A stretch of DNA of 64,000 nt from Gloeopeniophorella convolvens (Eukaryota; Basidiomycota; Agaricomycetes; Russulales). Numbering within the stretch: position 1 is the stretch's first letter; each line of letters starts with the position of its first letter. The notes under the pieces were generated by a model. That model was not told the DNA's origin, did no database searches, and saw only the letters and a list, made by a program, of their open reading frames with translations. Positions 47,420-59,159 of the stretch are shown here, piece by piece. The position numbers were made by a program, and so were the translations under genes. The stretch spans positions 372,001-436,000 of the forward strand of contig WTXD01000012.1 of the NCBI GenBank assembly GCA_022496205.1, given 5' to 3'.

Positions 47420-49541
47420 ATGGACACCTTGCCCTCGCTAGTCTACCCTCTCGCCCTCGCTGGAGGTCTCATCCTGCTTAGGTACATACTCCGACAGAGA
47501 AGCACTCTGCCTCTTCCTCCTGGTCCGAAGGGATGGCCTCTGATCGGGAACTTGCTCGAAATGCCAAGTGAGGCTCTCGAACAGACGTACTCAAGGTGGG
47601 CTCGGCAGTACGTACGCACAATATATCTCTGTTCTTTCTTTTGTCCTTGCTCAATGTGTTATCCTATCAGGTGAAATTGTATATGTTGAGTCGGCTGGGC
47701 AGCCCATCGTCATAGTCAACGACGTCACTCTTGCGAACGAGATGCTCGACAAGAGGGGTTCCTTATATTCAGACCGGCCGAGCTCCCCTATGGCCACCGA
47801 GCTTGCCGGCTTCGGGGATACTCTTGTCCTCCGTCCATGTGATCGGGAATGTACACAAATGCGCAAGCATATACATAAGACCATCGGCACGCGCAACGAA
47901 CTCGAGAAATATGCCCAATTGTTTGAAGCCCACGTCCGCAACTTCATCAAAACGTTGAGTCGAAGACCAGAAGACCCGGACGCTGCTATTCGCCAGTAGG
48001 TAGTTACCTTCAAACAGGGCTCACACTCACATACACGCCCCAAACCAGTTTGATAGTGGCTGTCATCATCCTCATAACATATGGATATGAGGTCCTTGAG
48101 AGTGGAGATCCATTCATCCGTCTCGTGGACATCCCGATGAGGAACTTCAGTGAAATCGTCAGGCCTGGGGCGTTCTTAGTCGATGCTATACCCATTCGTG
48201 AGTGCCTTAGTTATCTTCTGGACACCACGTTCTCATTGTGAGGTAGTCAAATACATTCCTGCGTGGTTTCCGGGTGCCGGCTTCAAGAGATATGCAGCCA
48301 AGATGTATGAAGACAACGTAAACATGGCAGAGGTTCCATTCAAATGGACGAAGAATGCGATGGTGAGCCCCCTCCGTTTGAATTGCATACGCTCGTTATC
48401 CATTCTTCCAGTCTGCGGGAAGCGCACTACCATCCTTCGTCTCTCTCAATATGGAAGGGAAAACCCTTAGCTACGAGGAGGAACACGTATTGAAGTGGGC
48501 CGCTAGCTCCCTGTTTGCTGGTGTGCACGATTCATTCTAACATCTCTTGACTATGCTGATCTGTTCGGGTGGCTCTGATACGGTTGGTAGCACTCCAGGC
48601 TCCAACCATACGCTAGCTTATCCAAAGTACTCAACAGGGTGCTGCGACATTGCTATGCTTCTTTCTCGCAATGACGCTTTACCCCGATGCCCAAAGCAGA
48701 GCTCAGGCTGAGATAGACCGCGTCATCGGAAATGACAGACTTTTGACTCTTGCTGACCGAGACAACCTTCCATATGTCGCTGCGCTGTTCAGCGAACTCA
48801 CTCGGTGGGCAGTGGTCACGCCAATCGGTGAGTCCGCCGTAGCTTGAAGCGAAACGGTCTGATGACGGTCTGTAGGGGCGCCTCATAAGGCGTCGGTCGA
48901 TGACGTACACAGAGGCTATCACATCCCAAAGGACTCTATTGTCGTCGCGAATATATGGTACGTCTAGTTGGTAGTTCTAGCTCTCTATAGCATGCTAACT
49001 TCGTACCTCTTCGGGCCAGGCACATGCTACGTGACCCGAGTGTATACTCTAACCCTGAACAGTTCTCCCCCGAGAGGTTTCTTGAGACTGATGGGAGGTC
49101 GGCGGAGCAGGACCCTAAAGTGTGCGCATTCGGATTTGGACGACGGTGCGTCCCATATGACCGAGCCTGACCCATAAAATCCCACTTTACTAACAACATG
49201 ATACCGTAACGCCCAGTATATGTCCCGGTACGTCATCGTCTGCTTGCGTATGGTAGTATCCCAGATGACCTGAGCGATTCTGCAGGCCGACAGTTTGCAG
49301 ATACTGTTTTGTGGCTCACAATCGCCACGACGCTGTCGGTGTTCAGGGTGTCCAAGGTTATGAAGGATGGCGTCGAAGTGACGCCCAGCGCGCAATTTAT
49401 GGGGAATGTCATCAGGTAAGTAGTGTGCTGCGCCAATGTGCCTCTTTCTGATCGCCCACATTGACCAGGCGTCCGGTCGACTTTGAGTGCGACATCAGGC
49501 CTCGGTCGGCGCGTGCAGAAGAACTCATTCTCCAGTCTTAG
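47420..49541 (+). pseudogene. Cytochrome P450, tandem copy 4 (two splice-site lesions)
   Basis: Starts MDTLPSLVYPLALAGG and keeps the twelve-exon layout, PERF and RRICPG motifs and the C-terminal end. Two lesions break it. At the end of exon 1 one base is missing (TACGTACGC where intact copies have TATGGTACGC), so splicing at the remaining GT shifts the frame. Before the I-helix exon the acceptor AG has become GG (CTGTTCGGGTGGC against CTATTTAGGCGGC), and no other AG lies nearby. I know of no splice choice that rescues both. Its TATA box is intact. It is the mirror copy of copy 3 in the inverted duplication. Confidence 0.82.
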
Positions 49542-49789
49542 CTCTGATAACCTGTGATACTCTGCGCAGAGAAGTACGGAAAAATTCAAACATATCTGGT
49601 AAATATATACGTCCACGCAGAATATATTCTTGAACTATTTTCCGAACTTCGGACGTTTGGGCTCTGACTCGTCGCTGAGCTGTCTGATTTTCAATATATC
49701 TTCCCACAGTCCACGTGTCGCGTGCACGTGCTAGCCTCGTCTGTCGCGGTGCGTCGGTGCCGGCGTGGCGTTTTGCGTGGCGTCCCATG
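49542..49789. other. 3' flank of P450 copy 4
   Basis: The CAGAATATATTCTTGAA block and the following GGGCTCTG and CACAGTCCACGTG segments recur after copy 6 (58620-58740) and partly after copy 5, marking the right edge of the duplication unit. Confidence 0.6.
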
Positions 49790-50640
49790 AGCACTCTGGC
49801 ACGCCCCACACGTAGTGGGGCTGGTATCTGCGCGTAAGCATATACTTACCCACCAGACCCGCACCAACCCGTACCAGCGAATAGCTAAAGGTCAGACACG
49901 CACTGATTCATTGGCCATTCGGAACTGTACTCCTCGGCACGTGGAAACTTGCGTGGAACGGCTGCTCATGATCAACGAAGACTGCCGCGCAGCGCCAGTT
50001 CACTCTAGGCACCGTGACCTGCTGTGGGGCCATGGTGGTGTTACTATTGCAGCACGGTTTCCTACAGATGGCCTGCTGTGCCCGAGTACATATGACGGAC
50101 TTGGATCCTTGAATTCGAGGCCTTGCTTACAGGGTACGTTCCATTTTCGCTGGCTACTCGCGTTCCGCTGCGAGCGTTTGCGACGCATGCCGGACGCCAT
50201 GAGCATTTTCCGACCTAGCATAAGTACAGCTTACTAGTCCCCACCCTGTCATCTCTCTGGATTGGTGCTGCCATTGCTGCTACCTCTCCTGTAGGGGAGA
50301 AGCCCCGTTCCGGCGTTAACGCCACCAATAAAGCCCGCGGTCCACGGAACACCCCATCACGCACACCCTCGCCCTGCCAGCAACTTCGCCCAGACGTGCG
50401 GTTGACCGCGCATCCAGTCGCCAACTACTTACGACACTCAAGACGTCACTCCGCCTGGTTCCTTGCACCGCAAACGCGTTCCGGCCTCAGGTGCACCGGA
50501 GCCAGCGCCTGGCGCACGCGTCTGCGGCACATGCGCTAGAATGTGCGGTCACGAGACCCGCGACGCGTTCTCCGCGCGCGTCAGCGGTGAAAGCCATAGA
50601 AACCGAGTCGACTCAGACCCATCTATGCATCGTAGATTGC
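49790..50640 (+). repeat. Third copy of the arm repeat (R2)
   Basis: Direct diverged copy of the distal two thirds of R1: GCGCAGCGCCA, the AGTACATAT-GACGGACTTGGA block, TGTAGGGGAGAAG, GCGGTTGACCGCGCATCCAGT, and GTGCGGTCACGAGACC. With the relic that follows and P450 copy 5, it forms a tandem repetition of the right arm. Confidence 0.75.
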
Positions 50641-50649
50641 GGCACTATA

Positions 50650-50990
50650 GTACAGCTCCTTCCCTGTGGTACTCCTCCCCGACGATTAACGCGGAGCATA
50701 GGAAGAGGCATTCGGACTGCGTTGTGGACAGCAACCGGCTTCTCACGCTTGACAACTTCCGCGGCGGCCTTCGGTACGTCGGTGCACCTCTGACTGAAGC
50801 GCTGCGCTGGGCCTGCATCACCGTGACGCCGCTTGGTACGCCAGATGCGCTCCGGCGAGGTGACGCGTGACGGCTGATTCGGCCTGCACAGGGATACTGC
50901 ACGGGATGTCGGAGAGAGACGAGCGCACGGGGCAACACGTCCCAAGGGACGCTATCATCATTCCGAACGCAAGACTCCTCGCGTTTGTAA
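50650..50990 (+). pseudogene. Relic of the second P450 type, third copy
   Basis: Same fragment as at 46.1 kb: SNRLLTLDNFRGGLRYVGAP, then LTEALRWACITVTPLG with ExxR kept, then a degraded piece with MSERDE and VPRDAIIIPNA. Upstream codons are frameshifted relative to a P450 I-helix exon. No N- or C-terminal exons accompany it. Confidence 0.72.
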
Positions 50991-51878
50991 AAAGAGAAAT
51001 ATCTGCGGTCGTGCACTTTTGGTTTCGGACACGGTGAGCGCTCCAATCCCGTATGGGATCTGCCAGCATAAGCACAGACTCTGAGACACCTGACCCAATG
51101 CTCGCACAACGCTTGTCCGCTCGGACAATAACCCCATCACGACACATTCGCAATAGCATCCGGATTGCTGATAGCAAAAAAATTGAAGGAACGGTGTTCA
51201 GATGCCGAGAAACAACGGCGGCTGCCAGTCAGAACTCGCGAAGTTGTTTCAGGCCACTCCAGGGCGGAGATTGATATATTGATATTCGATCAGGTGACAA
51301 CTCCCACCCATCGCGTGATGCCGAGGCCGCTCTGAGTCTGGCCATTCCGGCCCTACGGCTGCACCCTCCTTCCAGCTACGGCACTGTTACCATCCTTCGG
51401 AATCGAACGAACTACTGGACAACACGGAGACTCCGAGTCATACCATCTGTTTCTTTGATTGGTGCCGCTGGATCCTTGCCTTGCGGCCAACTGAACATAC
51501 ATTGTCCCGAAATGACGCAGATAAACGTTGAAGGCTCAAGAACTTGGGTCTGAGCGCTCGGCTTTTGTCAGCCAGCGCGCTGCAGATTTACGAGCCCGGA
51601 GAAGCCTTGTCTTTGGCGATATCGTCGACCATGGAACAAGTGTGCCGATTGGTCCTGCAAGCTTCACACGTGTCAGGTGTGCCCCAATTCTGAGCAGTTC
51701 ACCAAAGTAGTTCAGCATGCCCAACCGGCGGTCCTCGGTTCTGCGGGGCTCCCTCCACTACCCCGAATCGGTCCCTTGTTCCCGCGATATACCCCTGCGG
51801 GAGCGTGCTACGCCCCCTGGATTCGTGTGCGCGCTCTCATTGAGTGTGCAGCTGATACTATCGGACCATTCTTCTATG

Positions 51879-51886
51879 TATAAAAG
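51879..51886 (+). promoter_or_regulatory. TATA box of P450 copy 5
   Basis: TATAAAAG lies 67 nt before the start codon, the same spacing as in copy 4. Confidence 0.65.
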
Positions 51887-51945
51887 GTCATAGTAGCGGC
51901 GACACCGGTACCCGCGTCCAATTCACCTGCGGCAGTCCGCAAACG

Positions 51946-54060
51946 ATGACATCCTTTCCCTTGCTAGCTTACCCTCTCGCCCTCGCTGGCAGCCTCATAC
52001 TGCTTAGGTATGTGCTCCGACGGAGAAGTACCCTGCCTCTTCCCCCTGGTCCAAAGGGATGGCCCCTGATCGGTAACTTGCTCGAAATGCCGACGGATGC
52101 TCTCGAACAGACATACTCAAAGTGGGCTCGGCAGTATGGTACGCATGATATGTCTCCGCTCTCTCTCCTCGCTCAATGTATGATTCCATCAGGCGAGATT
52201 GTCTACGTCGAATCGGCTGGGCAGCCCATCGTCATAGTCAACGACGTCACTCTCGCGAACGAGATTTTTGACAAGAAAGGTTCATTATATTCGGACCGGC
52301 CGAGCCACCCTATGGCCAGCGAGCTTGCTGGTTTCGGGGATACTCTTGGCCTCCACCCATATAACCAGAACTGCACACAGATGCGCAAGCATATACATAA
52401 GACCATTGGAACGCGCAGAGAACTCGAGAAACATGCCCAATTATTTGAAGCCCGCGTCCACGATTTCATCAAAGCGCTGAGTCAAAAACCAGAAGACCCG
52501 GACGCTGTTATTCGCCAGTAGGTGATTGCCTTCCCACAGCGCCCACATGCTCATATACGCCCAAAACTAGTTCGATAGGGGCTATCATCATCCTCATGAC
52601 ATATGGCTATGAGGTCCTCGAGAGTGGAGATACATTCGTCCGCCTCGTGGATATCGCGATGAGTAATCTCAACGAAGTCGTCAGGCCTGGGGCGTTCTTA
52701 GTCGATGCTATCCCTGCTCGTGAGTCTCTTCGTTACCCTCTTGACACCGCGCTCTCATTTCGGGGAAGTCAAATACATCCCTGCATGGTTTCCAGGTGCT
52801 GGCTTCAAGAGATATGCAGCCAAGATGCGCGAAGACAACGTAAACATGACAGAGGTTCCATTCAAGTGGGCGAAGAATATGATAGTGAGCTCCCTCCGCT
52901 TGAAACAAATACGTTCATTATATCCATTTCTTCCAGGCTACCGGCAACGCACTACCATCCTTCATCTCTCTCAATATGGAAGGGAAGACCCTCAGCGACG
53001 AGGAGGAACACGTTTTGAAATGGGCTGCTAGCTCCCTGTTTGCCGGTGCGCACGTGATTCACTTTAAGCTCTCTTGACTATGCTGATCTATTTAGGCGGC
53101 TCCGATACGGTTGGTGGCACTCCAGGTTCTAGCCATATGCTAGCTTACCCGAAGTGCTCAACAGAGCGCCACGACATTGCTATGCTTTTTCCTCGCCATG
53201 ACACTTTATCCCGACGCGCAAAGTAAAGCTCAGGCTGAGATAGACCATGTCATTGGAAGCGACAGGCTTCCGACCCTTGCTGACCGCGACAACCTTCCAT
53301 ATGTCAATGCTCTAATCAGCGAACTTATTCGGTGGGCAGTGGTGACGCCGATCGGTGAGTCCACCGTAGCTTGAAGCAAAGTTGTCTGATGACAGTCTGT
53401 AGGGGTGCCTCATAAGGTGTCGGCAGATGACATACACAGAGGCTATCACATTCCAAAGGGTTCTATTGTCATCCCGAATATATGGTACGTCTGGCTGGTG
53501 GTTCTGGTTCTCTATAGTATGCTTACTTCGTACCTCGGGATAGGCACATGCTTCACGACCCTAGCGTATACTCCAATCCTGAAGAGTTCTCTCCAGAGAG
53601 GTTCCTTGAGACTGATGGGAGGTCGGCAGAGCAGGATCCCAGGATATGCGCATTCGGATTTGGACGACGGTGCGTCTCATCTGACCGGGGTCTGACACAT
53701 GTTATTCTACTTTACTAACAACTTGATCCCGTAACGCCCAGCATATGTCCCGGTACGTCCCTGTCTGCTTACAGGGGTCTATATATAATCTGAGCGATTC
53801 TGCAGGCCGACAATTTGCAGATACAGTCGCGTGGCTGACAATCGTCACGACGCTGTCGGTGTTCAGGGTATCGAAGGTTATGAAGGACGGCGTTGAAGTG
53901 ACGCCCAGCGTGCAATTCACAGGGAACGTCATCAGGTAAGCAGTGTGTCGCGCCAGTGTGCCTCTGCTGATCACTCACGTCGAACAGGCGTCCGGTTGAC
54001 TTTGAGTGCGACATCAAGCCTCGGTCGGCGCGTGCAGAGCAGCTCATTATCCAGTCTTAA
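51946..54060 (+). CDS. Cytochrome P450, tandem copy 5 (intact)
   Basis: Twelve exons: 51946-52138, 52193-52517, 52571-52719, 52769-52884, 52937-53045, 53096-53109, 53165-53354, 53403-53484, 53544-53669, 53742-53752, 53806-53935 and 53988-54060, giving 505 residues. Marks: an N-terminal membrane anchor (LAYPLALAGSLILLRYVL), PPGPKGWPLIGN, I-helix GGSDT at 298-302, K-helix E355-x-x-R358, PERF at 410-413, and haem loop FGFGRRICPG with Cys437. It is a class II, reductase-dependent monooxygenase of the ER; the substrate is unknown. Every intron is GT-AG and phases close, and two exons are only 14 and 11 nt. This is the best-preserved plus-strand copy and the only one there without a lesion. Confidence 0.93.
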
Positions 54061-54559
54061 TCCTGGTATGACCCTTCACGCAGAGAAGTACGGTCGAAGT
54101 CGTATCCATCCGGTAGATACATATATACATCCGTGCAGAATATATTCTTGAACCGTTTCCGGGATTGTCTTCGATTGAGAAGAGCCGCCTGCGGCGGCAT
54201 GTGCCTTTGCTTTCCTCGGCGTTGTGAGTTGTTTCATGTGCGTACGTAGTACTCAGCACAAGCCGTGAATTTCAGTTTTCAGTCATCGTACATACAACCC
54301 GACGTCGACCGCGGTCTGGTGAGTATGTTTTGGCCAGCCTCGGTGATAAAGATGTAGAGTACAGTATTGAATAGCAGTTTCGTGTTTCATTCCCTCTTTC
54401 CGTTACTCTCGTCGCCACTCCAATGTGATCACGCACCTCCATGACCTCGTTCCCGAATGATAAGCTCAGGATCTAATGGGGAGTGGGCGGTGACTTAAGG
54501 CAGCACGCAGCACTGCCTGAAGATGCGAAGGGGGCGCTGCACGTACGATGGTGGAGGTG
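54061..54559. other. 3' flank of P450 copy 5
   Basis: Carries the shared CAGAATATATTCTTGAA block near 54137 and then unique sequence. No gene is seen. Confidence 0.55.
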
Positions 54560-54765
54560 TCGGTTGAATCGGATCGCGCGCGCAGCGCGTGTGGCTGAAC
54601 TCTCCCCGCACTCGCCGTTTGCAGGTGTCGCGCGCACGCGGTTCTCAAGCGTGTGCAGCACCCAATCACTGTAGATTTATTACGGACGCTCAGTAGTATA
54701 AAATGGTTGTATTTACGACGTGCAAACGCTGCGCGTTTGCCGCGAATTGACGTATATTCAACAGG
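54560..54765. repeat. Dispersed ~220-bp repeat, copy 2
   Basis: Counterpart of 31005-31230 in the same orientation, including the palindrome-like GCAAACGCTGCGCGTTTGC at 54722-54740 and the closing ATTCAACA. Differences are scattered substitutions and small indels. Confidence 0.75.
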
Positions 54766-56432
54766 GGGTAGCATGAGGCCAGGGCTGCCACCCTCGTCTG
54801 GGAATGCCGCTGCGCTCTGACGAACACGGCATCGTGGTAAAGTGTGCATTAAAAGCCTTATGTACTACAGAAGTGTCATGAGCAAGACGGCGCGGTGCCG
54901 GGAGCATCAGATACGACAAGAGGACGGGCTCACCGCCCTCGGTCTGGTCCCTGGAATCACACTTGCTTGAGCAAACCTGCGTTGTAGTGTGGCGTGCGTT
55001 GACGCACCCCGTCATTAGTCACTTCTGCGTTGCTAAGTGAGGTTCCTGGTGGCGGCAGCGTAGCGGCTTTCGTTGCTTGTGGTGACAGAGTCGTACAGTG
55101 CGGAATTGTATCGGGTTTTCGTTGTCCAGGTCGACACACAGAGAGGAATTGCCTTCAAGATAGGAGCTATCACCAGACTAGCAGGGACCTGGCAAGATGG
55201 CGATGCTCCGGTGGTGAGTGTGTCGTAGGAGTGAGGCGGGGTGGCGTCACGGGCCGTAGATTTGCGCTATATGATGTCCGCGATGCGCTGGAACACTGTC
55301 AGTGCATGCAGGAGGAGCCTGAGGTGATCGGGAAATGCTAGTGAGCACGAACGCACTGGGAATAAAGATGCACAAGGGGCACAATTGAGACGCACAAAGA
55401 TGCTTCATCGGGTGGATCAAAGACTGGTTCGGGCCTGGATATTGACTCAGTAAGCCCCAGGCCGAAAAGCCCCACAGTTGCATACGGGACACCGAGCAGA
55501 GCGAGCACAAGAGCCTGAGAGCCTGAGAGCCTTGAGTTCAGTGTCGGACGTGACACTGAGCACACACTGGTAGCTGCGGCCTGGAGCGGCGCGGCGGAAG
55601 CGGTTCGGCGTGAGAACAAGGGAAAACATCTGATTGGAGAAGTCTAGGCGCCCGGGACAATTATGACCGTGAAAGCACCTTGCAAGGCAACTGATCGTTG
55701 AGCTACGTAAGTCTCACCTCGGATATAGTTTACCACGGTCCTGTGTCGCGCATGTCCGTAAGGTGCCGCAGTGCCATAACTCTGCCTCTTGCAGCGTGCT
55801 TTCCTGCTGGATTGCTCCGATCCCCCTCCCATCATGGCGCCTCACGAGGGCGGAGTTTTACATACTCCGAGGAACACAGACGACCACTCTTGGTGCAAGG
55901 GTGACTCGAAGAGCCTCGTTACCACTCAGTATGCTCCCGTGTCTCGAAGTCTCGAAGAAGCTTCTGGACAACGTCTACCTGGATCTCTCTTGCTGAGCGG
56001 CCTGCTGACCGCCCCCTGCTTTAGTGCAGATCGAACATCCATTAGCCTGAAATAGACACAGTACTCCCGCACCCAACATTGCTGATCCACAGGTCCAAGG
56101 GTCTCGTCTCGTCTCGAGCGGTTCGAGTGTCCTCCACAAGAGTCCACATATGTCGGGTACTGTTCCGCTCTGAGCATCACATCAACGCACGCCACCGACC
56201 CACTCAATCCTCCTAAGTTCTGCGGGGCACTACCCACCTTCCCGGTGGGTCCCCGTGATGCCAACTTATAGCCTTGCAGAAGCTTGTCGACACCTTTCCA
56301 ACTCGCACGCTATCGTATTGCGCGTGAGGAGTACGGATCATGTCGGCTGGGAAGCCCGCCCTTGAACCATATATCTCAAAGGACCGCGGTGGCAACACAT
56401 GCCTTGACCTGTCTGCAGTAGTCCCTGAACGA
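54766..56432. other. Region between P450 copies 5 and 6
   Basis: No gene is recognised. Around 55828-55900 the start of the arm repeat (GGCGCCTCACGAG, then GCGGAGTTTT, CTCCG and CAGACGAC) occurs as a short truncated copy. 56200-56300 resembles the upstream DNA of other P450 copies, but the TATA box is not conserved. Confidence 0.55.
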
Positions 56433-58548
56433 ATGTCGTCCTTCCCCCGCTAGCTTATCCTCTCTTCGCTGGCGTTCTTGTGCTGCTCAGGTATATACTC
56501 CAACGGAGGCGTGCGCTGTCCCTTCCTCCTGGCCCAAAGGGATGGCCCTTGATCGGAAACTTGCTCGAAATGCCGGATAAGGCCCTTGAAGAGACGTACT
56601 CGAGGTGGGCTCAGCAGTACGGTACGCGCATTTTCCAAGCGTTCTCTCTTCCCTTCCCGCTGAGTGTGTGGTTCCACTCAGGCGATATGGTATATGTCAA
56701 ATCGGCTGGGCAGCCCATTGTCATACTCAACGACGTCACTCTCGCGGACGAGATCTTTGAAAAGAAGGGTCCCATGTATTCGGACCGGGCGAGCTTCCTA
56801 TGGCCGGCGAACTCTGCGGTTTCGAGGACACTCTTCCCTTCCGTGACATGCATGATCAGGGCTTGAAACAAATGCGCAAGTACATCCATAGGGCCATCGG
56901 GACGCGCAGTGAACTTGAGAAGCACGCCCAACTGCTTGAAGCCCACGCCCTCGGTTTCCTCAAAGCGCTCAATCGAGAGCCAGAAAACTTGGAGGGGCTA
57001 TCCGTCAGTAAGCAGCGGTCTCTCAGGCCAGCGCTGGCACTCATGGCATGTGCACCGAACCAGTACAATAGGGCTATTATCATTCTTCTCACGTATGGCT
57101 ACGAGGTCCTTGAGAAGGGCGATCCATTCATCAACCTCGCGAATGTTGTGATGGAGGATTTCAACGAAGTCATCAACCCTGGGGCTTACCTAGTGGATCT
57201 CATTCTGCTCGTGAGCGCCTTTACCCGCACCTCGGGATTTGTGAGCTCATTCCTGGATAGTCAAATACATCCCTGCATGGTTTCCTGGTGCTGGGTTTAA
57301 GAGATATGCGGCCAAGGTGCGCGAAGGTATCGTCAAAATGACGGAGGATCCATTCAAGTGGACGAAAAATGAAATGGTGTGTCTTCTCGTTTGAGGTGAA
57401 TATGCCTTTCAAGCGTCTCCCAGAGTACGGGTAAGGCAGTGCCGTCTCTCGTCTCTCTCAACATGGAAGGAAGGGTGCTCGATGAGGAGGAGGAACACTG
57501 TTTGAAATGGGCCGCTGCCTCCCTATTCGCTGGTGTGTAGAACGTCCGATCTAACCACTCTTCGCTATGCTGATTTTCCCAGGTGGATCCGATACAGCTG
57601 GTGACATTCCGAGTCCCGTACACGTACTCGCTTGCTGATGGACTCAACAGAACGCCTCAACGTTACTATGCTTCTTCTTTGCTATGACGCTCTACCCCGA
57701 CGCGCAAAGCAAAGCGCAGACTGAGATTGACCGCGCCATCGGAAGCGACAGGCTTCCGACCCTTGCTGACCGCGACAATCTTCCATATGTCAATGCACTA
57801 TTCAGCGAACTTATTCGGTGGGCAGCGGTGACGCCGATCGGTGAGTCCACCGTAACCTGAAGCGAGACAGCCTGATAATGGTCTGGAGGAGCATTTCATA
57901 AGGCGTCGGTAGATGACATACACAGAGGCTATCACATCCCAAAGGGTTCTATTGTCATCGCAAATACATGGCACGTCTGGTTGGTAATTCTGGCTCTTTA
58001 CTGTATGCTTACTTCGTACCTCCTTGAGCTAGGTACATGCTTCACGACCCGAGTGTATACTCCAACCCTGAACAGTTCTCCCCGGAGAGGTTTCTTGAGA
58101 CTGATGGGAGGTCGGCAGAGCAGGATCCCAGGATATGCGCATTCGGATTTGGACGACGGTGCGTCTCGTCTGACCAGGACTTGACACATGGAATTCCGCT
58201 TTACTAACTACTCGATACCAGCATATGTCCTGGTACGTCCTCGTCTGCTTTCAGGTATCTATACCACAGATAATCTGAGCGATTCTGCAGGCCGACAATT
58301 TGCAGATACAGTCGCGTGGCTGACAATCGCCGCGACGCTATCGGTGTTCAGGGTATCGAAGGTTACGAAGGACGGCGTTGAAGTGACGCCCAGCGTGCAA
58401 TTCACAGGGATTGCCATCAGGTAAGCAGTGTGCCGCACCAGTGTGTCTCTAAGTACTGGCCACCACTTCAAACAGGCATCCGGTTGACTTTGAGTGCGAC
58501 ATCAAGCCCCGGTCGGCGCGTGCAGAGCAGCTCATTCTCCAGTTTTAG
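56433..58548 (+). pseudogene. Cytochrome P450, tandem copy 6 (two frameshifts)
   Basis: The exon layout matches copy 5. A one-base deletion near codon 5 turns the start into MSSFPR-stop, and a second one-base deletion near 56796 (in GCGAGCTTCCTATGG) breaks exon 2; both halves read well in shifted frames (PPGPKGWPLIGNLLEMPD before, MAGELCGFEDTLPF after). The intron after exon 8 has a GC donor, and exon 2 lacks the usual boundary. K-helix (ELIRWAAVTPIG), PERF, RRICPG and the C-terminal exons are still open. It has been silent long enough to collect several lesions, but not long enough to lose the 3' half. Confidence 0.85.
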
Positions 58549-59159
58549 TTCTGGTATGGCACTCCAAATACGCAGAGAAGTGAGGATGAAATAAATATGT
58601 TCGGTAGATTATGCATCCGCGCGCGCAGAATATATCCTTGAATTGTTTCCGAGCTGACGTTTGGGCTCTGGCACCGCAGAGATCGCTGATTTATGTCAGT
58701 CTGACTTTGGTTATGTTTTCTCACAGTCCACGTGCCGCGCCGCAAGGTGCCGCGGCTGCTGGCATCCACTGATATCATCCACTGTTCAGTTTACACACCA
58801 GCCACGTCGCCGTTGGAGCTGCTTTCCCAAGCGCCTCGCATCGCTCGTTCGGCTGGACGCCACGGAGGGCGTCCGTTTGAGGGCGCTCTACCGCTTCCAT
58901 ACCTTCTCGGCGTACATCGGTATCTGTTCCATGCCGGGGCGCTGCTATCCGACGACGATTCGCTATCAAACACAGTATCGTATCTCCACTTCAATCGTCT
59001 CATGCATCATATGCACTCCATTGCACTCGGGAGTTATCTCAGTCAACCTGGCTAAAGCCGGGAAAGTGTTTGGCCTGCGCGCTGTGGGGACTAGTGCTCC
59101 ATACTGATGCATAAAAGATCCAGATGGCGATGCGGTCTCTAGTTTTCATAGCACCGTTT
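58549..59159. other. Spacer between P450 copies 6 and 7
   Basis: The left 200 bp repeat the 3' flank of copy 4 (CAGAATATAT, GGGCTCTG, CACAGTCCACGTG). The rest has short open frames without family resemblance. Confidence 0.55.

Noticed and set aside
47568..47999. Treating P450 copy 4 as intact by reading through intron 1
   Set aside because: Exon 1 and exon 2 lie in different frames across the intron, and a second lesion (lost acceptor before the I-helix exon) remains.
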